A stretch of DNA of 40,771 bases, taken from NCBI GenBank assembly GCA_964383325.1, contig CAYLGY010000011.1, forward strand, positions 1-40,771, in the 5' to 3' direction. Below are positions 17,936 to 25,390 of this stretch, piece after piece (within the stretch, counting starts at the first letter, position 1; each line of letters opens with the position of its first letter). Source of the DNA: CAYLGY01 sp964383325. Its GTDB lineage: Bacteria; Pseudomonadota; Alphaproteobacteria; Rhizobiales; Rhizobiaceae. The notes under the pieces were generated by a model, which was given only the letters and a program-made list of their open reading frames with translations, did not search any database and was not told the DNA's origin. Position numbers and translations under genes: made by a program.

Positions 17936-18679
17936 TCAGCGAGTGGAGTAGAGAATGGCCGCCTGGACCCGCGATGAGACGTCGAGCTTTCGCAGAATTT
18001 CCTGCACGTGGTAATTCACCTGCTTGGGGGTCATCTCAAGGATGACAGCGATGTCAGTGTTTGACTTGCCCATTGCCAGCCAATGGAGAACCTGTATCTG
18101 CTTGTCCGAAAGGGTCGAAAAGCGGTCTTTTCCTGCCGGGTGGTCAAAGCTTGCCAAACCCAGTTGCAGCATTTGCGCCTTCACCGCAGCGCCCAGGCTG
18201 CGGGCGAGACTTGCGGTCAGATGATCGTCCAGCTTGCCCTCCTCGATTGCCAGGAATGCGATCGAGCTGAACCTGCCCTCGCCTGCAGGCAGCGGTATGA
18301 CCGCCCCACCATGGATCTGACGTTCGGCGAGCATTTCCGTATAGGGTCCCGGCTGCGCCCTGTGGAGTTGTGCCTGCTCCCAGATCAATGGGGCATCCGA
18401 ACGCTTGAGATATTGCAGCAATGGATCCACTTCAAGGAAGCCGAGGTCGAGATAGGATGCGAGATCGGCATCGCTCCATGTGGTCAGCATGGGATGGGTC
18501 ATGAATTGCTCGACATTTTCTCGCTCACACCCGAAGTTGAAGCTCACGAATCCAAGTTTTGCAATTGAATTGATAACCGCATCCTGAATTTGACCTTTAT
18601 TTTCCGCGTTCAGGATTTTGTAAATTGAATCTGCGAACTCCACCAATTCATTGGCCTTGCTGTCATTTCCACATATCAT
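17936..18679 (-). CDS. LuxR-family regulator with autoinducer-binding-like domain (LuxR solo)
   Basis: A 247-residue protein. Residues about 15-170 align with the autoinducer-binding fold and 188-241 with a LuxR helix-turn-helix (LSDKQIQVLHWLAMGKSNTDI, then VNYHVQEILRKLDV, in parts). By hand alignment to TraR, D70 and P71 correspond to D85-P86, W85 to W100, Y61 to Y76 and the glycine pair to G124-G125. The W57 position is D72 and the Y53 position is W68. No luxI-type synthase lies in the window, so it is a solo here. GGGAGA lies about 7 bases before the ATG. It precedes the giant surface operon on the same strand by 230 bp and may control it. An unusual signal, or none, may be bound, given the altered pocket. 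Confidence 0.85.
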   Translation of the reverse strand: MICGNDSKANELVEFADSIYKILNAENKGQIQDAVINSIAKLGFVSFNFGCERENVEQFMTHPMLTTWSDADLASYLDLGFLEVDPLLQYLKRSDAPLIWEQAQLHRAQPGPYTEMLAERQIHGGAVIPLPAGEGRFSSIAFLAIEEGKLDDHLTASLARSLGAAVKAQMLQLGLASFDHPAGKDRFSTLSDKQIQVLHWLAMGKSNTDIAVILEMTPKQVNYHVQEILRKLDVSSRVQAAILYSTR

Positions 18680-18768
18680 TCTTAATTCTCCCGCCCCAAA
18701 TACTCAAGCGAACTCGCCGCCCGGCCTTCCTTCTTGAAGGCGGCGGGAGAATGCACATGTAGCGGTAA

Positions 18769-18788
18769 GTACGCAAGTACGTATGTAC
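18769..18788. promoter_or_regulatory. GTAC repeated three times at 8-bp spacing
   Basis: GTAC occurs at 18769, 18777 and 18785, that is with an exact 8-bp period (GTAC-GCAA-GTAC-GTAT-GTAC), about 90-110 bp upstream of the luxR-type start. Each GTAC is itself palindromic, so the block is roughly symmetric. It is a candidate binding site for autoregulation of the LuxR gene. A GCCTTC-N6-GAAGGC hairpin (18724-18741) lies between it and the gene, in the likely leader. Confidence 0.4.
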
Positions 18789-18840
18789 AGTTCTGGACAG
18801 ATTAATGACCAACCCCGTCAACATTTGCCTCGTGCATCGC

Positions 18841-21800
18841 TCAGTTCCGCAAGACCCGATAGATTGCCGGAATGACGAGCACTGTGAGCAACGTCGAGGA
18901 AGCCAGCCCGAAAAGGAGCGAGATCGCCAGCCCCTGGAAGATCGGATCTGTCAGGATCACCGCCGCTCCGATCATCGCGGCGAGCGCGGTGAGCAGGATC
19001 GGCTTGAAGCGGATCGCGCCGGCCTCGATCAGGATTTCGGTCAGTGGCCGCCCCCTGCGATCCGTATGGCGAATGAAATCGACCAGCAGGATGGAGTTAC
19101 GCACGATGATGCCGGCGAGCGCGATGAATCCGATCATCGAGGTGGCCGAAAATGGCGCGTCGAACAGCCAGTGGCCGCCGAGAATGCCGATGAAGGTCAG
19201 CGGCACCGGCGTCAAGATTACCAGCGGCGCCTTGAATGAGCCGAACTGCGCCACGACAAGGATGTAGATGCCGAGCAGCGCCACCATGAAAGCGGCACCC
19301 ATGTCACGGAATGTCACCCATGTCACCTCCCACTCGCCATCCCAAAGCAGCACCGGTGCCCGCTCATCCTCGGGCTGGCCGTGCAGGGAGATCACCGGTT
19401 GCGGCAGATCGCCCCAATCCTGCGCAGCGAGCGCCTTCTGCACGGCAAGCATGCCGTAGAGCGGCGCTTCGAAATCGCCCGCAAGCTCAGCCGTCACCAT
19501 CTCGGCGGCATGTCCATTGCGGCGGAAGATCAGATGGGAAGCCTGCTCCTCGCTCACCCGCACCACATCGCCAAGCTCGACCACGCCACGGTCGCCGGGC
19601 AGGACATTTGCCGGAATGGGCGTCGTCAGGAATCGTTCGTCAAGGCGGCGTTCCCGCTTCGGCCGCTCGATCCGCAGCGGGATCGGCTGGCGGCCCTCGC
19701 CGCGATGCGAATAGCCCACCGTCATGCCCCCATTGAGAATGGCGATCGTATCGAACACATCACCTTCCTCCACCCGGAAGAATTCGAGATCGTCCGTCGA
19801 GACGGTGAGCCGTAGCCGCCTTGCCCTGACGCCGTGGGAATTGTCGACATCGACGATATAGGGAACGGAGCGGAAGGCGGCTTCCACCCGCTCCGCCACG
19901 GCGCGCCTCGTCTCGGGGTCTGGTCCGTAGATCTCCGCCAGCAGCGTCGCCATGACGGGCGGGCCCGGCGGCGGCTCGACCACCTTCAGACTGCTCCCTG
20001 CCGGCATTTCGACCGCAGCGAGCCGCTGGCGGATGTCGAGGGCAATATCGTGGCTGGCGCGGCTTCGCTCGCCTTTGGGCAGGAGATTGATCGCCACTTC
20101 GCCGAGATTCGGATCGCTGCGGTAGAAGGAATGTCGCACCAGCCCATTGAAGTTGAACGGCGCGGAAGCACCGGCATGGGTCTGGACCGACTTCACCTCA
20201 TCCATTTGCAGCACGATGCGCGCGACCTGCTGGGCGACTGCGTCCGTTGCCTCGACTGAAAACCCTTCGGGGAGATCGATCGTCACGGAAAGTTCCGACT
20301 TGTTGTCGAAGGGCAGCAACTTGACCGTCACGTGCTGCGTATAGAACAGCGCCAACGAGCCCAAGGTCAGAACTCCGACGCCGGCGAGAAAAAGCCAGCT
20401 TCGCGACTTGCTGCGCAGGATCGGCCGCGCCGATGCGGCATAGATGCGGCCGAGAAGCCCGCCCTCTGCATGCGCGGCGCCCGTTTGCGCATGCGCCGCA
20501 TCCTCGCCGCCGAACTTCAGCATCAACCAGGGCGTGACCATCACGGCGACGAAAAACGAGAAGATCATCGCCGCCGACGCATTGGCGGGGATCGGGCTCA
20601 TGTAAGGACCCATCATTCCGGAGACAAACAGCATCGGCAGGAGCGCCGCCACGACGGTCAGCGTCGCCACGATGGTCGGATTGCCCACTTCCGCCACCGC
20701 TTCAACGGCCGCCTGCCGTCGCGGCCGGCCGTCCCTCATCGCCCAATGGCGGGAGATGTTCTCAATGACGACAATGGCATCGTCGACGAGAATGCCGATG
20801 GAGAAGATCAGCGCGAACAGCGAAACGCGGTTCAGCGTGTAACCCATGATCCAGGAGGCGAACAGCGTCAGCAGGATGGTGACGGGAATGACCACGGCCA
20901 CAACCAGCGCTTCGCGCCAGCCAATGGCGAGCCAGACGAGGAGAATGATCGAGACCGTGGCGAGTCCCAGGTGGAACAGCAGCTCATTGGCCTTTTCATT
21001 CGCGCTCTCGCCATAGTCGCGCGTCACTTCGACGGCGATCTCGTGCGGGATCAACGTTCCCTGCAATTCGTCGACCCTGTGCAGGACCGTGTCAGCGACC
21101 GTGACGGCATTGGCGCCGGCGCGCTTGGCAATCGCCAGCGTCACTGCCGGAACACGTGAAAGCCCGTCGCCATCGCGCGTTACCGTCGAGACCAGCGCCT
21201 CGCCGGGATCGGTCACGAACTCGACCGTCGCGACATCGCGCACATAGATCGGACGGCCATCGCGGGAAGTGAGCAGTAGATTGCCGATCTGTGTGGGCGT
21301 CGAGAGGGTTTCCCCCGCAACCAGCATGATCTGCTCGCCACCATCGCGCAAATGGCCCGCCGGAAAGGCGCGGTTGGCGCCCTGCACCTTGCCGGCAAGC
21401 TGCTGCAGGGTAATGCCATGCAAGGCGAGCCGTGCCGGATCTGGCGCAATGCGGATCGCCTCCTCGGTTGCCCCGACCAGGTAGGTCAGGCCGACATTCT
21501 CGATCTTTGCGAGTTCCGTTCGCAATTCGCGGGCGATGCGCGTGATCGCGTTGGCATCGATCCGGTCGGCGGCTTGCGCGATCGGCGTCAGGGTCAGCGA
21601 GACAATGGCGACATCGTCAATGCCGCGTCCGATGATCTGCGGTTCGGGGATCCCGACCGGAATCCGGTCCATGTTGGCCCGTAGCTTGTCGTGCACCCGC
21701 AGGACGGCGGCATCGGCCGAGGTGCCGACCAGAAACCGTGCCGTGACCAGCACCCTGTCATCCCGGGTCTGCGAATAAACGTGCTCCACTCCGTCAATTC

Positions 21801-22041
21801 CCTTGACGATGACTTCGAGCGGTTCGGTCACCAGCTTTACCGCATCCTCGGCCTTCAGCCCGTCGGCCTGCACGAGAATGTCGACCATGGGGACGGAAAT
21901 CTGCGGCTCTTCTTCCCGAGGCAGCGCGAAAAGGGCCAGCAGACCGAAGACAAGCGCGGCGATCAGAAAAAGCGGCGTGAGCGGCGAGACGATGAAGGTT
22001 CGCGTGAGCCCGCCGGCGATACCAGGCGACGGGGTCGTCAT
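18841..22041 (-). CDS. RND-family efflux pump, inner-membrane permease
   Basis: A 1066-residue proton-driven RND transporter. A first membrane segment at about 20-42 is followed by PREEEPQISVPMV, typical of the MMPL/AcrB-like pumps of this subfamily. A large periplasmic domain and a membrane bundle (about 360-520) follow, with GILVDDAIVVIEN near 415 carrying the two aspartates of the proton relay. A second periplasmic half precedes the C-terminal bundle, which contains IGFIALAGIIVRNSILLVDF. Its ATG overlaps the adaptor stop (ATGA). It is the last gene of an operon headed by a SqrR/BigR-type repressor, so expression should respond to persulfide or related stress. The exported substrate cannot be deduced. 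Confidence 0.94.
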   Translation of the reverse strand: MTTPSPGIAGGLTRTFIVSPLTPLFLIAALVFGLLALFALPREEEPQISVPMVDILVQADGLKAEDAVKLVTEPLEVIVKGIDGVEHVYSQTRDDRVLVTARFLVGTSADAAVLRVHDKLRANMDRIPVGIPEPQIIGRGIDDVAIVSLTLTPIAQAADRIDANAITRIARELRTELAKIENVGLTYLVGATEEAIRIAPDPARLALHGITLQQLAGKVQGANRAFPAGHLRDGGEQIMLVAGETLSTPTQIGNLLLTSRDGRPIYVRDVATVEFVTDPGEALVSTVTRDGDGLSRVPAVTLAIAKRAGANAVTVADTVLHRVDELQGTLIPHEIAVEVTRDYGESANEKANELLFHLGLATVSIILLVWLAIGWREALVVAVVIPVTILLTLFASWIMGYTLNRVSLFALIFSIGILVDDAIVVIENISRHWAMRDGRPRRQAAVEAVAEVGNPTIVATLTVVAALLPMLFVSGMMGPYMSPIPANASAAMIFSFFVAVMVTPWLMLKFGGEDAAHAQTGAAHAEGGLLGRIYAASARPILRSKSRSWLFLAGVGVLTLGSLALFYTQHVTVKLLPFDNKSELSVTIDLPEGFSVEATDAVAQQVARIVLQMDEVKSVQTHAGASAPFNFNGLVRHSFYRSDPNLGEVAINLLPKGERSRASHDIALDIRQRLAAVEMPAGSSLKVVEPPPGPPVMATLLAEIYGPDPETRRAVAERVEAAFRSVPYIVDVDNSHGVRARRLRLTVSTDDLEFFRVEEGDVFDTIAILNGGMTVGYSHRGEGRQPIPLRIERPKRERRLDERFLTTPIPANVLPGDRGVVELGDVVRVSEEQASHLIFRRNGHAAEMVTAELAGDFEAPLYGMLAVQKALAAQDWGDLPQPVISLHGQPEDERAPVLLWDGEWEVTWVTFRDMGAAFMVALLGIYILVVAQFGSFKAPLVILTPVPLTFIGILGGHWLFDAPFSATSMIGFIALAGIIVRNSILLVDFIRHTDRRGRPLTEILIEAGAIRFKPILLTALAAMIGAAVILTDPIFQGLAISLLFGLASSTLLTVLVIPAIYRVLRN

Positions 22042-23006
22042 GGCAAGACCAAGGTTTCACCTGCCGCAAGCCCGGTCAGGATCTCCACGAGATCCTCGCC
22101 CCCGATCACAAGGGTCTCGCCAGGCACCACGACGCGCTCGACGAGCTCTCCTGCTTCGGTTCTGACGCGCACGAAATCAAGTCCGGAGCGGTTGGCAAGC
22201 CCGGCCCTCGGAACCAGCAGCGCATTGCGCAGACCGACCGGCACCTCGACCAGCATGCGGGCGTCGACAAAGGCGTCCTCCAGGGCCTCGACCTCCACGT
22301 CGGCGATGACCCGCCCGTTCTCGATGCGCGGATACAGCTTGGCAAGCCGGCCGGTTCCTGGCTTTCCGGCCGTCACGATCCGGATCGGTGCGCCTTCCTC
22401 AAGATCGGCGGAATGGCGCTCGGGAATGGCCAGTCGCAGGAATAGGCCGCCGCCGCCGATCGTGACCACGGTTTCACCCGGCATGATGACCGCGCCCTTC
22501 GTGACCGGCACGTTGAGCACACGGCCGGATGCGGGCGCCAGCACGTCTCCTTCTTCGCCCTGCTGTACCAGTACCGAGCGTTGCGCCTGCGACGCGGCAA
22601 TCTGGTTCTGCGTCACTTCCACATCCGTGGCGAGCTGCTCCAGCCGCTGGGCGGTGATGACGCCGCGCTCGACGAGAGACCGGCCTCGCTCGTATTCGGA
22701 CCGCGACCGCGCGAGCTGAGCTTCCAGCGCCCGCAACTGCGCATCGATCGCCGCAATCTGGAACTCGATCTTGTCGTCGCGCACCACGGCAATCCGCGCC
22801 CCGGCCTCCACCGCGTCGCCTTCCACGACCAGCAGCTCGACGACGATCCCGCCGATGCGCGCGCGGGCCGGCACCACATCGCGCGCCTCGACGCGGCCAT
22901 AGACCGGCTTCCACTCCGGAACGGCCTGCCAGTCGAGCATGAAAGACTCCCCGCCAAGGGCCGGCGTGGTCGCAATGAGCATGGCGGCAAGGATCGCGCT
23001 ACGCAT
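22038..23006 (-). CDS. RND efflux periplasmic adaptor (membrane fusion protein)
   Basis: A 322-residue membrane fusion protein. Residues 1-19 form a short signal peptide ending LGG. A lipoyl/barrel-sandwich half (GGIVVELLVVEGDAVEAG), a helical hairpin of about 70 residues (EFQIAAIDAQLRALEAQLAR, ending near residue 145) and a second sandwich half (GDVLAPASGRVLNVPVTKG) follow in order, then beta-barrel and membrane-proximal domains. It would link the inner-membrane pump to an outer-membrane channel, but no channel gene is present here. GGAAGGCGAT precedes the ATG. It lies 15 bp after the DUF2892 gene and overlaps the pump gene by ATGA. Confidence 0.93.
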   Translation of the reverse strand: MRSAILAAMLIATTPALGGESFMLDWQAVPEWKPVYGRVEARDVVPARARIGGIVVELLVVEGDAVEAGARIAVVRDDKIEFQIAAIDAQLRALEAQLARSRSEYERGRSLVERGVITAQRLEQLATDVEVTQNQIAASQAQRSVLVQQGEEGDVLAPASGRVLNVPVTKGAVIMPGETVVTIGGGGLFLRLAIPERHSADLEEGAPIRIVTAGKPGTGRLAKLYPRIENGRVIADVEVEALEDAFVDARMLVEVPVGLRNALLVPRAGLANRSGLDFVRVRTEAGELVERVVVPGETLVIGGEDLVEILTGLAAGETLVLP

Positions 23007-23021
23007 CGGATCGCCTTCCGG

Positions 23022-23222
23022 TCAGGCCGCGCCGGCGGGCCGGAAGCCAAGGCGCCGCAAGATCATCGCGGCGGGGCAGAAGCCGGTGAAAGCCGACTGG
23101 AACATGTTCAGACCGATAAATACCGTCAGCCAGATGAAATGGGGCGATACCCAGAGGGTCAGTGCCACGGAAATCAGGACCATGACGCCGGCGAAGGCAA
23201 GGACGGAACGTTCGAGTGTCAT
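23022..23222 (-). CDS. DUF2892 (YgaP-like) small membrane protein
   Basis: A 66-67 residue protein with two membrane helices and the family motif GLNMFQSAFTGFCPAAMILRR in overlapping parts, including the conserved Phe-Cys-Pro. The same domain forms the membrane part of the rhodanese YgaP, and it is common in sulfide/persulfide operons. AGGAGG precedes the start; an ATG at 23222 gives better spacing than the GTG at 23225. It is the first gene after the repressor and is followed by the RND adaptor gene. Its role is not known precisely; sulfur transfer or persulfide handling at the membrane is plausible. Confidence 0.88.
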   Translation of the reverse strand: MTLERSVLAFAGVMVLISVALTLWVSPHFIWLTVFIGLNMFQSAFTGFCPAAMILRRLGFRPAGAA

Positions 23223-23260
23223 CACAAATCCTCCTGTGAGTTACTATTTCACTATCTACG

Positions 23261-23278
23261 CATATACGAATATTAATA
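23261..23278. promoter_or_regulatory. bigR box: AT-rich site 1, candidate SqrR/BigR operator
   Basis: CATATACGAATATTAATA sits 39 bp upstream of the DUF2892 start, between the repressor gene and the rest of the operon. It shares ATATACGAA and following AT residues with a second copy at 23628-23642 on the opposite strand. Both are strongly AT-rich and partly palindromic, as expected of operators for this ArsR-type group. Match by eye. Confidence 0.55.
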
Positions 23279-23307
23279 CAAGACCCACCTGCGCGCGGCG
23301 TGATGTC

Positions 23308-23628
23308 TCAGCCTGCCGGTTGGCAGTAGGCCCCATACAGCACTTTCACAATGTTCCGCGCGACATCGCTTTCGATACGATACCATACATTCTGGCCATC
23401 GCGACGGCCGGCAATCAACCGGTCCCGGCGCAGCAATGCCAGATGCTGCGAGACGGTCGAGTCGCGTATACCCAGAAACCCGGCAAGCTGGCCGACCGAT
23501 TTCTCGCCATCGATCAGTCGGCACAGAATGAGCAATCTGTGCCGGTTTGACATCGCTCTGAGCAATTCACTCGCCTCATCGGCGGCGCAATGCATGGCAT
23601 CGGAGTCCATGGTCAAATTGATTTTCAT
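23308..23628 (-). CDS. bigR: SqrR/BigR-type persulfide-sensing ArsR repressor
   Basis: A 106-residue winged-helix ArsR-family repressor. C36 in LLILCRLIDGEKSVGQL and C102 in VLYGAYCQ occupy the positions of the two cysteines that form the tetrasulfide in SqrR/BigR; C14 matches the third, non-essential cysteine. The DNA-recognition region is DSTVSQHLALLRRDRLI. In that family, persulfides oxidise the pair and release DNA. Here it should repress its own gene and the DUF2892-RND operon. Metal-binding ArsR motifs are absent. The candidate operator at 23628-23642 overlaps its start codon. The chosen start is the only ATG with the full first helix. Confidence 0.92.
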   Translation of the reverse strand: MKINLTMDSDAMHCAADEASELLRAMSNRHRLLILCRLIDGEKSVGQLAGFLGIRDSTVSQHLALLRRDRLIAGRRDGQNVWYRIESDVARNIVKVLYGAYCQPAG

Positions 23629-23642
23629 ATTTTCGTATATAC
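23628..23642. promoter_or_regulatory. bigR box: AT-rich site 2, candidate SqrR/BigR operator
   Basis: On the minus strand it reads GTATATACGAAAATA and overlaps the start region of the repressor gene. It shares ATATACGAA with site 1. A further GTATAC palindrome at 23651-23656 may be part of the same control region or of the repressor promoter. Binding here would block autogenous transcription or translation start. Inferred from motif sharing. Confidence 0.5.
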
Positions 23643-23838
23643 CGTTATTTGTATACTAATGCAAGACTTTTCGGAGCGACACCGGTCGATGCCGGAGGAA
23701 CAACCTGCTGGATGCGGGGCGACTTGCGGGTGTGGGCCCGGCCGAAATTCTCTTCATTTTTACTGGATGCGGAGCGGGCGCTTCTGGAGGAATCCCTGTA
23801 TCATGCACGTCCGATGATTGCATGCAGGAGGCTGATCC

Positions 23839-25371
23839 ATGCAGCATGACATCCTGATTGTCGGCGCGGGACCGACCGGACTCGTTCTCGCCCTGTGGCT
23901 GACCAAAATGGGCACCAGGGTGCGCATTATCGACAAGGTTGACCGGCCGGGAACGACATCCAGGGCGCTGGCGGTGCAGGCGCGCACGCTGGAACTCTAT
24001 CGGCAGCTCGATCTGGCGGATGATGTGGTTGCGCTCGGGACGAGGGTGGATGGCGTCAATTTCTGGGCATTGGGCGAGCAAGAGGCCCACATTCCATTCG
24101 GCGCCATAGGGGAAGGCCTTACGCACTTTCCCTATGTGCAGATCCTTCCGCAGGACGAACATGAGCTGCTCCTGGTCGAGCGCCTGCAATCCCTCGGCAT
24201 CGCTGTGGAACGGCAGACCGAGCTCATCGAATTCACGGATGACGGCGCCCGCATCCTTGCACGATTACGGACGCCGGATGGGCGCGAAGTGACCAGCGAA
24301 GCCTCGTTCATCGCCGGTTGCGACGGCGCCGGCTCCACGGTTCGCCACCTCATCGGCGCCGGTTTTCCGGGAGGCACCTACCCGCAGGCGTTCTACGTGG
24401 CGGATGTCGAGGCAACCGGACTGGCCGTGAATGGCGAAGTCAACATCGCATTCGACAAGGCGGATTTCATCCTCGTCTTTCCGATGAAGGCAGAAGGACG
24501 TGTCCGTCTCGTCGGGATCGTCAGCGACGAGCGCGTCGAACGCGCCGACACGATGAGCTTTGACGACGTGTCACGCGCCGCGATCGATACCCTGCAGATG
24601 GAAGTGCACAAGGTAAACTGGTTCTCGACCTACCGCGTCCATCACCGGGTCGCGGATCGCTTCCGGGCAGGACGCGCATTTCTCGCAGGTGATGCCGGGC
24701 ATATTCACAGTCCCGCCGGAGGGCAAGGCATGAACACGGGAATCGGCGATGCGATCAATCTTGCCTGGAAACTACATGCCGTGGTGCAGGGAAAGGCGCC
24801 CGAGGCCCTGCTTGCCAGCTATGAAGCGGAACGGGTCGCCTTTGCTCGCCGGCTGGTCCTGACCACGGACAGGGCCTTCCGCCTGGCGACTGCCGACAGC
24901 CGGTTTGCCGACTTCATCCGAACCCGCCTTGCTGCTCGCATCCTGCCATTGGTGACCCGCATCGGCGCGGTGGCGCGATTCATGTTCCGCACCATCTCGC
25001 AGACGGCGATCACCTATCGCGGCGGACCGATCTCCGAGGGCAAGGCAGGCGCCGTGCACGGCGGTGACAGGCTGCCCTGGGTGCTTGCAGATGGGGTCGA
25101 CAATCATGAAAACCTTGCGGCGATCAGTTGGCAGGTACACGTGTATGGAACATCGAAAGCCGATCTCCGGAACTGGTGCGAAGAGCTGGGCGTGCCCCTG
25201 CGGGTATTCGGCTGGCATCACGGCCATTACAGCGCCGGGTTCGCGCGCGATGCAGCCTATCTTCTTCGACCCGACACCTACGTCGCGGTGGCTGACCCGA
25301 CCGGCAGCGCCGAATCGTTCAAGCGATATATTTCCCGCCATCAATTGTGCATCGGCGCGGCAGCACGATGA
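23839..25371 (+). CDS. FAD-dependent aromatic-type monooxygenase (group A)
   Basis: A 510-residue flavoprotein hydroxylase of the FAD_binding_3/PHBH-like group, which uses NAD(P)H and O2 to hydroxylate small, often phenolic compounds. Residues 4-24 carry the dinucleotide-binding ILIVGAGPTGLVLAL motif, GCDGAGSTVRHLIG near 155-168 is the DG motif, and RAFLAGDAGHIHSPAGGQG with NTGIGDAINLAWKL near 280-312 is the GD motif with the FAD ribityl contact. The C-terminal part (about 385-505) is a thioredoxin-like/phenol-hydroxylase-type tail. AGGAGG lies 8 bases before the ATG. It is divergent from the repressor gene and convergent, 19 bp apart, with the kinase gene, so it seems to be a single-gene unit. 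Substrate unknown. Confidence 0.9.
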   Translation: MQHDILIVGAGPTGLVLALWLTKMGTRVRIIDKVDRPGTTSRALAVQARTLELYRQLDLADDVVALGTRVDGVNFWALGEQEAHIPFGAIGEGLTHFPYVQILPQDEHELLLVERLQSLGIAVERQTELIEFTDDGARILARLRTPDGREVTSEASFIAGCDGAGSTVRHLIGAGFPGGTYPQAFYVADVEATGLAVNGEVNIAFDKADFILVFPMKAEGRVRLVGIVSDERVERADTMSFDDVSRAAIDTLQMEVHKVNWFSTYRVHHRVADRFRAGRAFLAGDAGHIHSPAGGQGMNTGIGDAINLAWKLHAVVQGKAPEALLASYEAERVAFARRLVLTTDRAFRLATADSRFADFIRTRLAARILPLVTRIGAVARFMFRTISQTAITYRGGPISEGKAGAVHGGDRLPWVLADGVDNHENLAAISWQVHVYGTSKADLRNWCEELGVPLRVFGWHHGHYSAGFARDAAYLLRPDTYVAVADPTGSAESFKRYISRHQLCIGAAAR

Positions 25372-25390
25372 CACTGGAGAACTCACGCAT

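Noticed and set aside
23708..23772. Direct repeat CTGGATGCGG (23708 and 23763) before the monooxygenase gene
   Set aside because: Two 10-mers 55 bases apart can arise by chance in GC-rich DNA. No dyad symmetry or link to a regulator was found.
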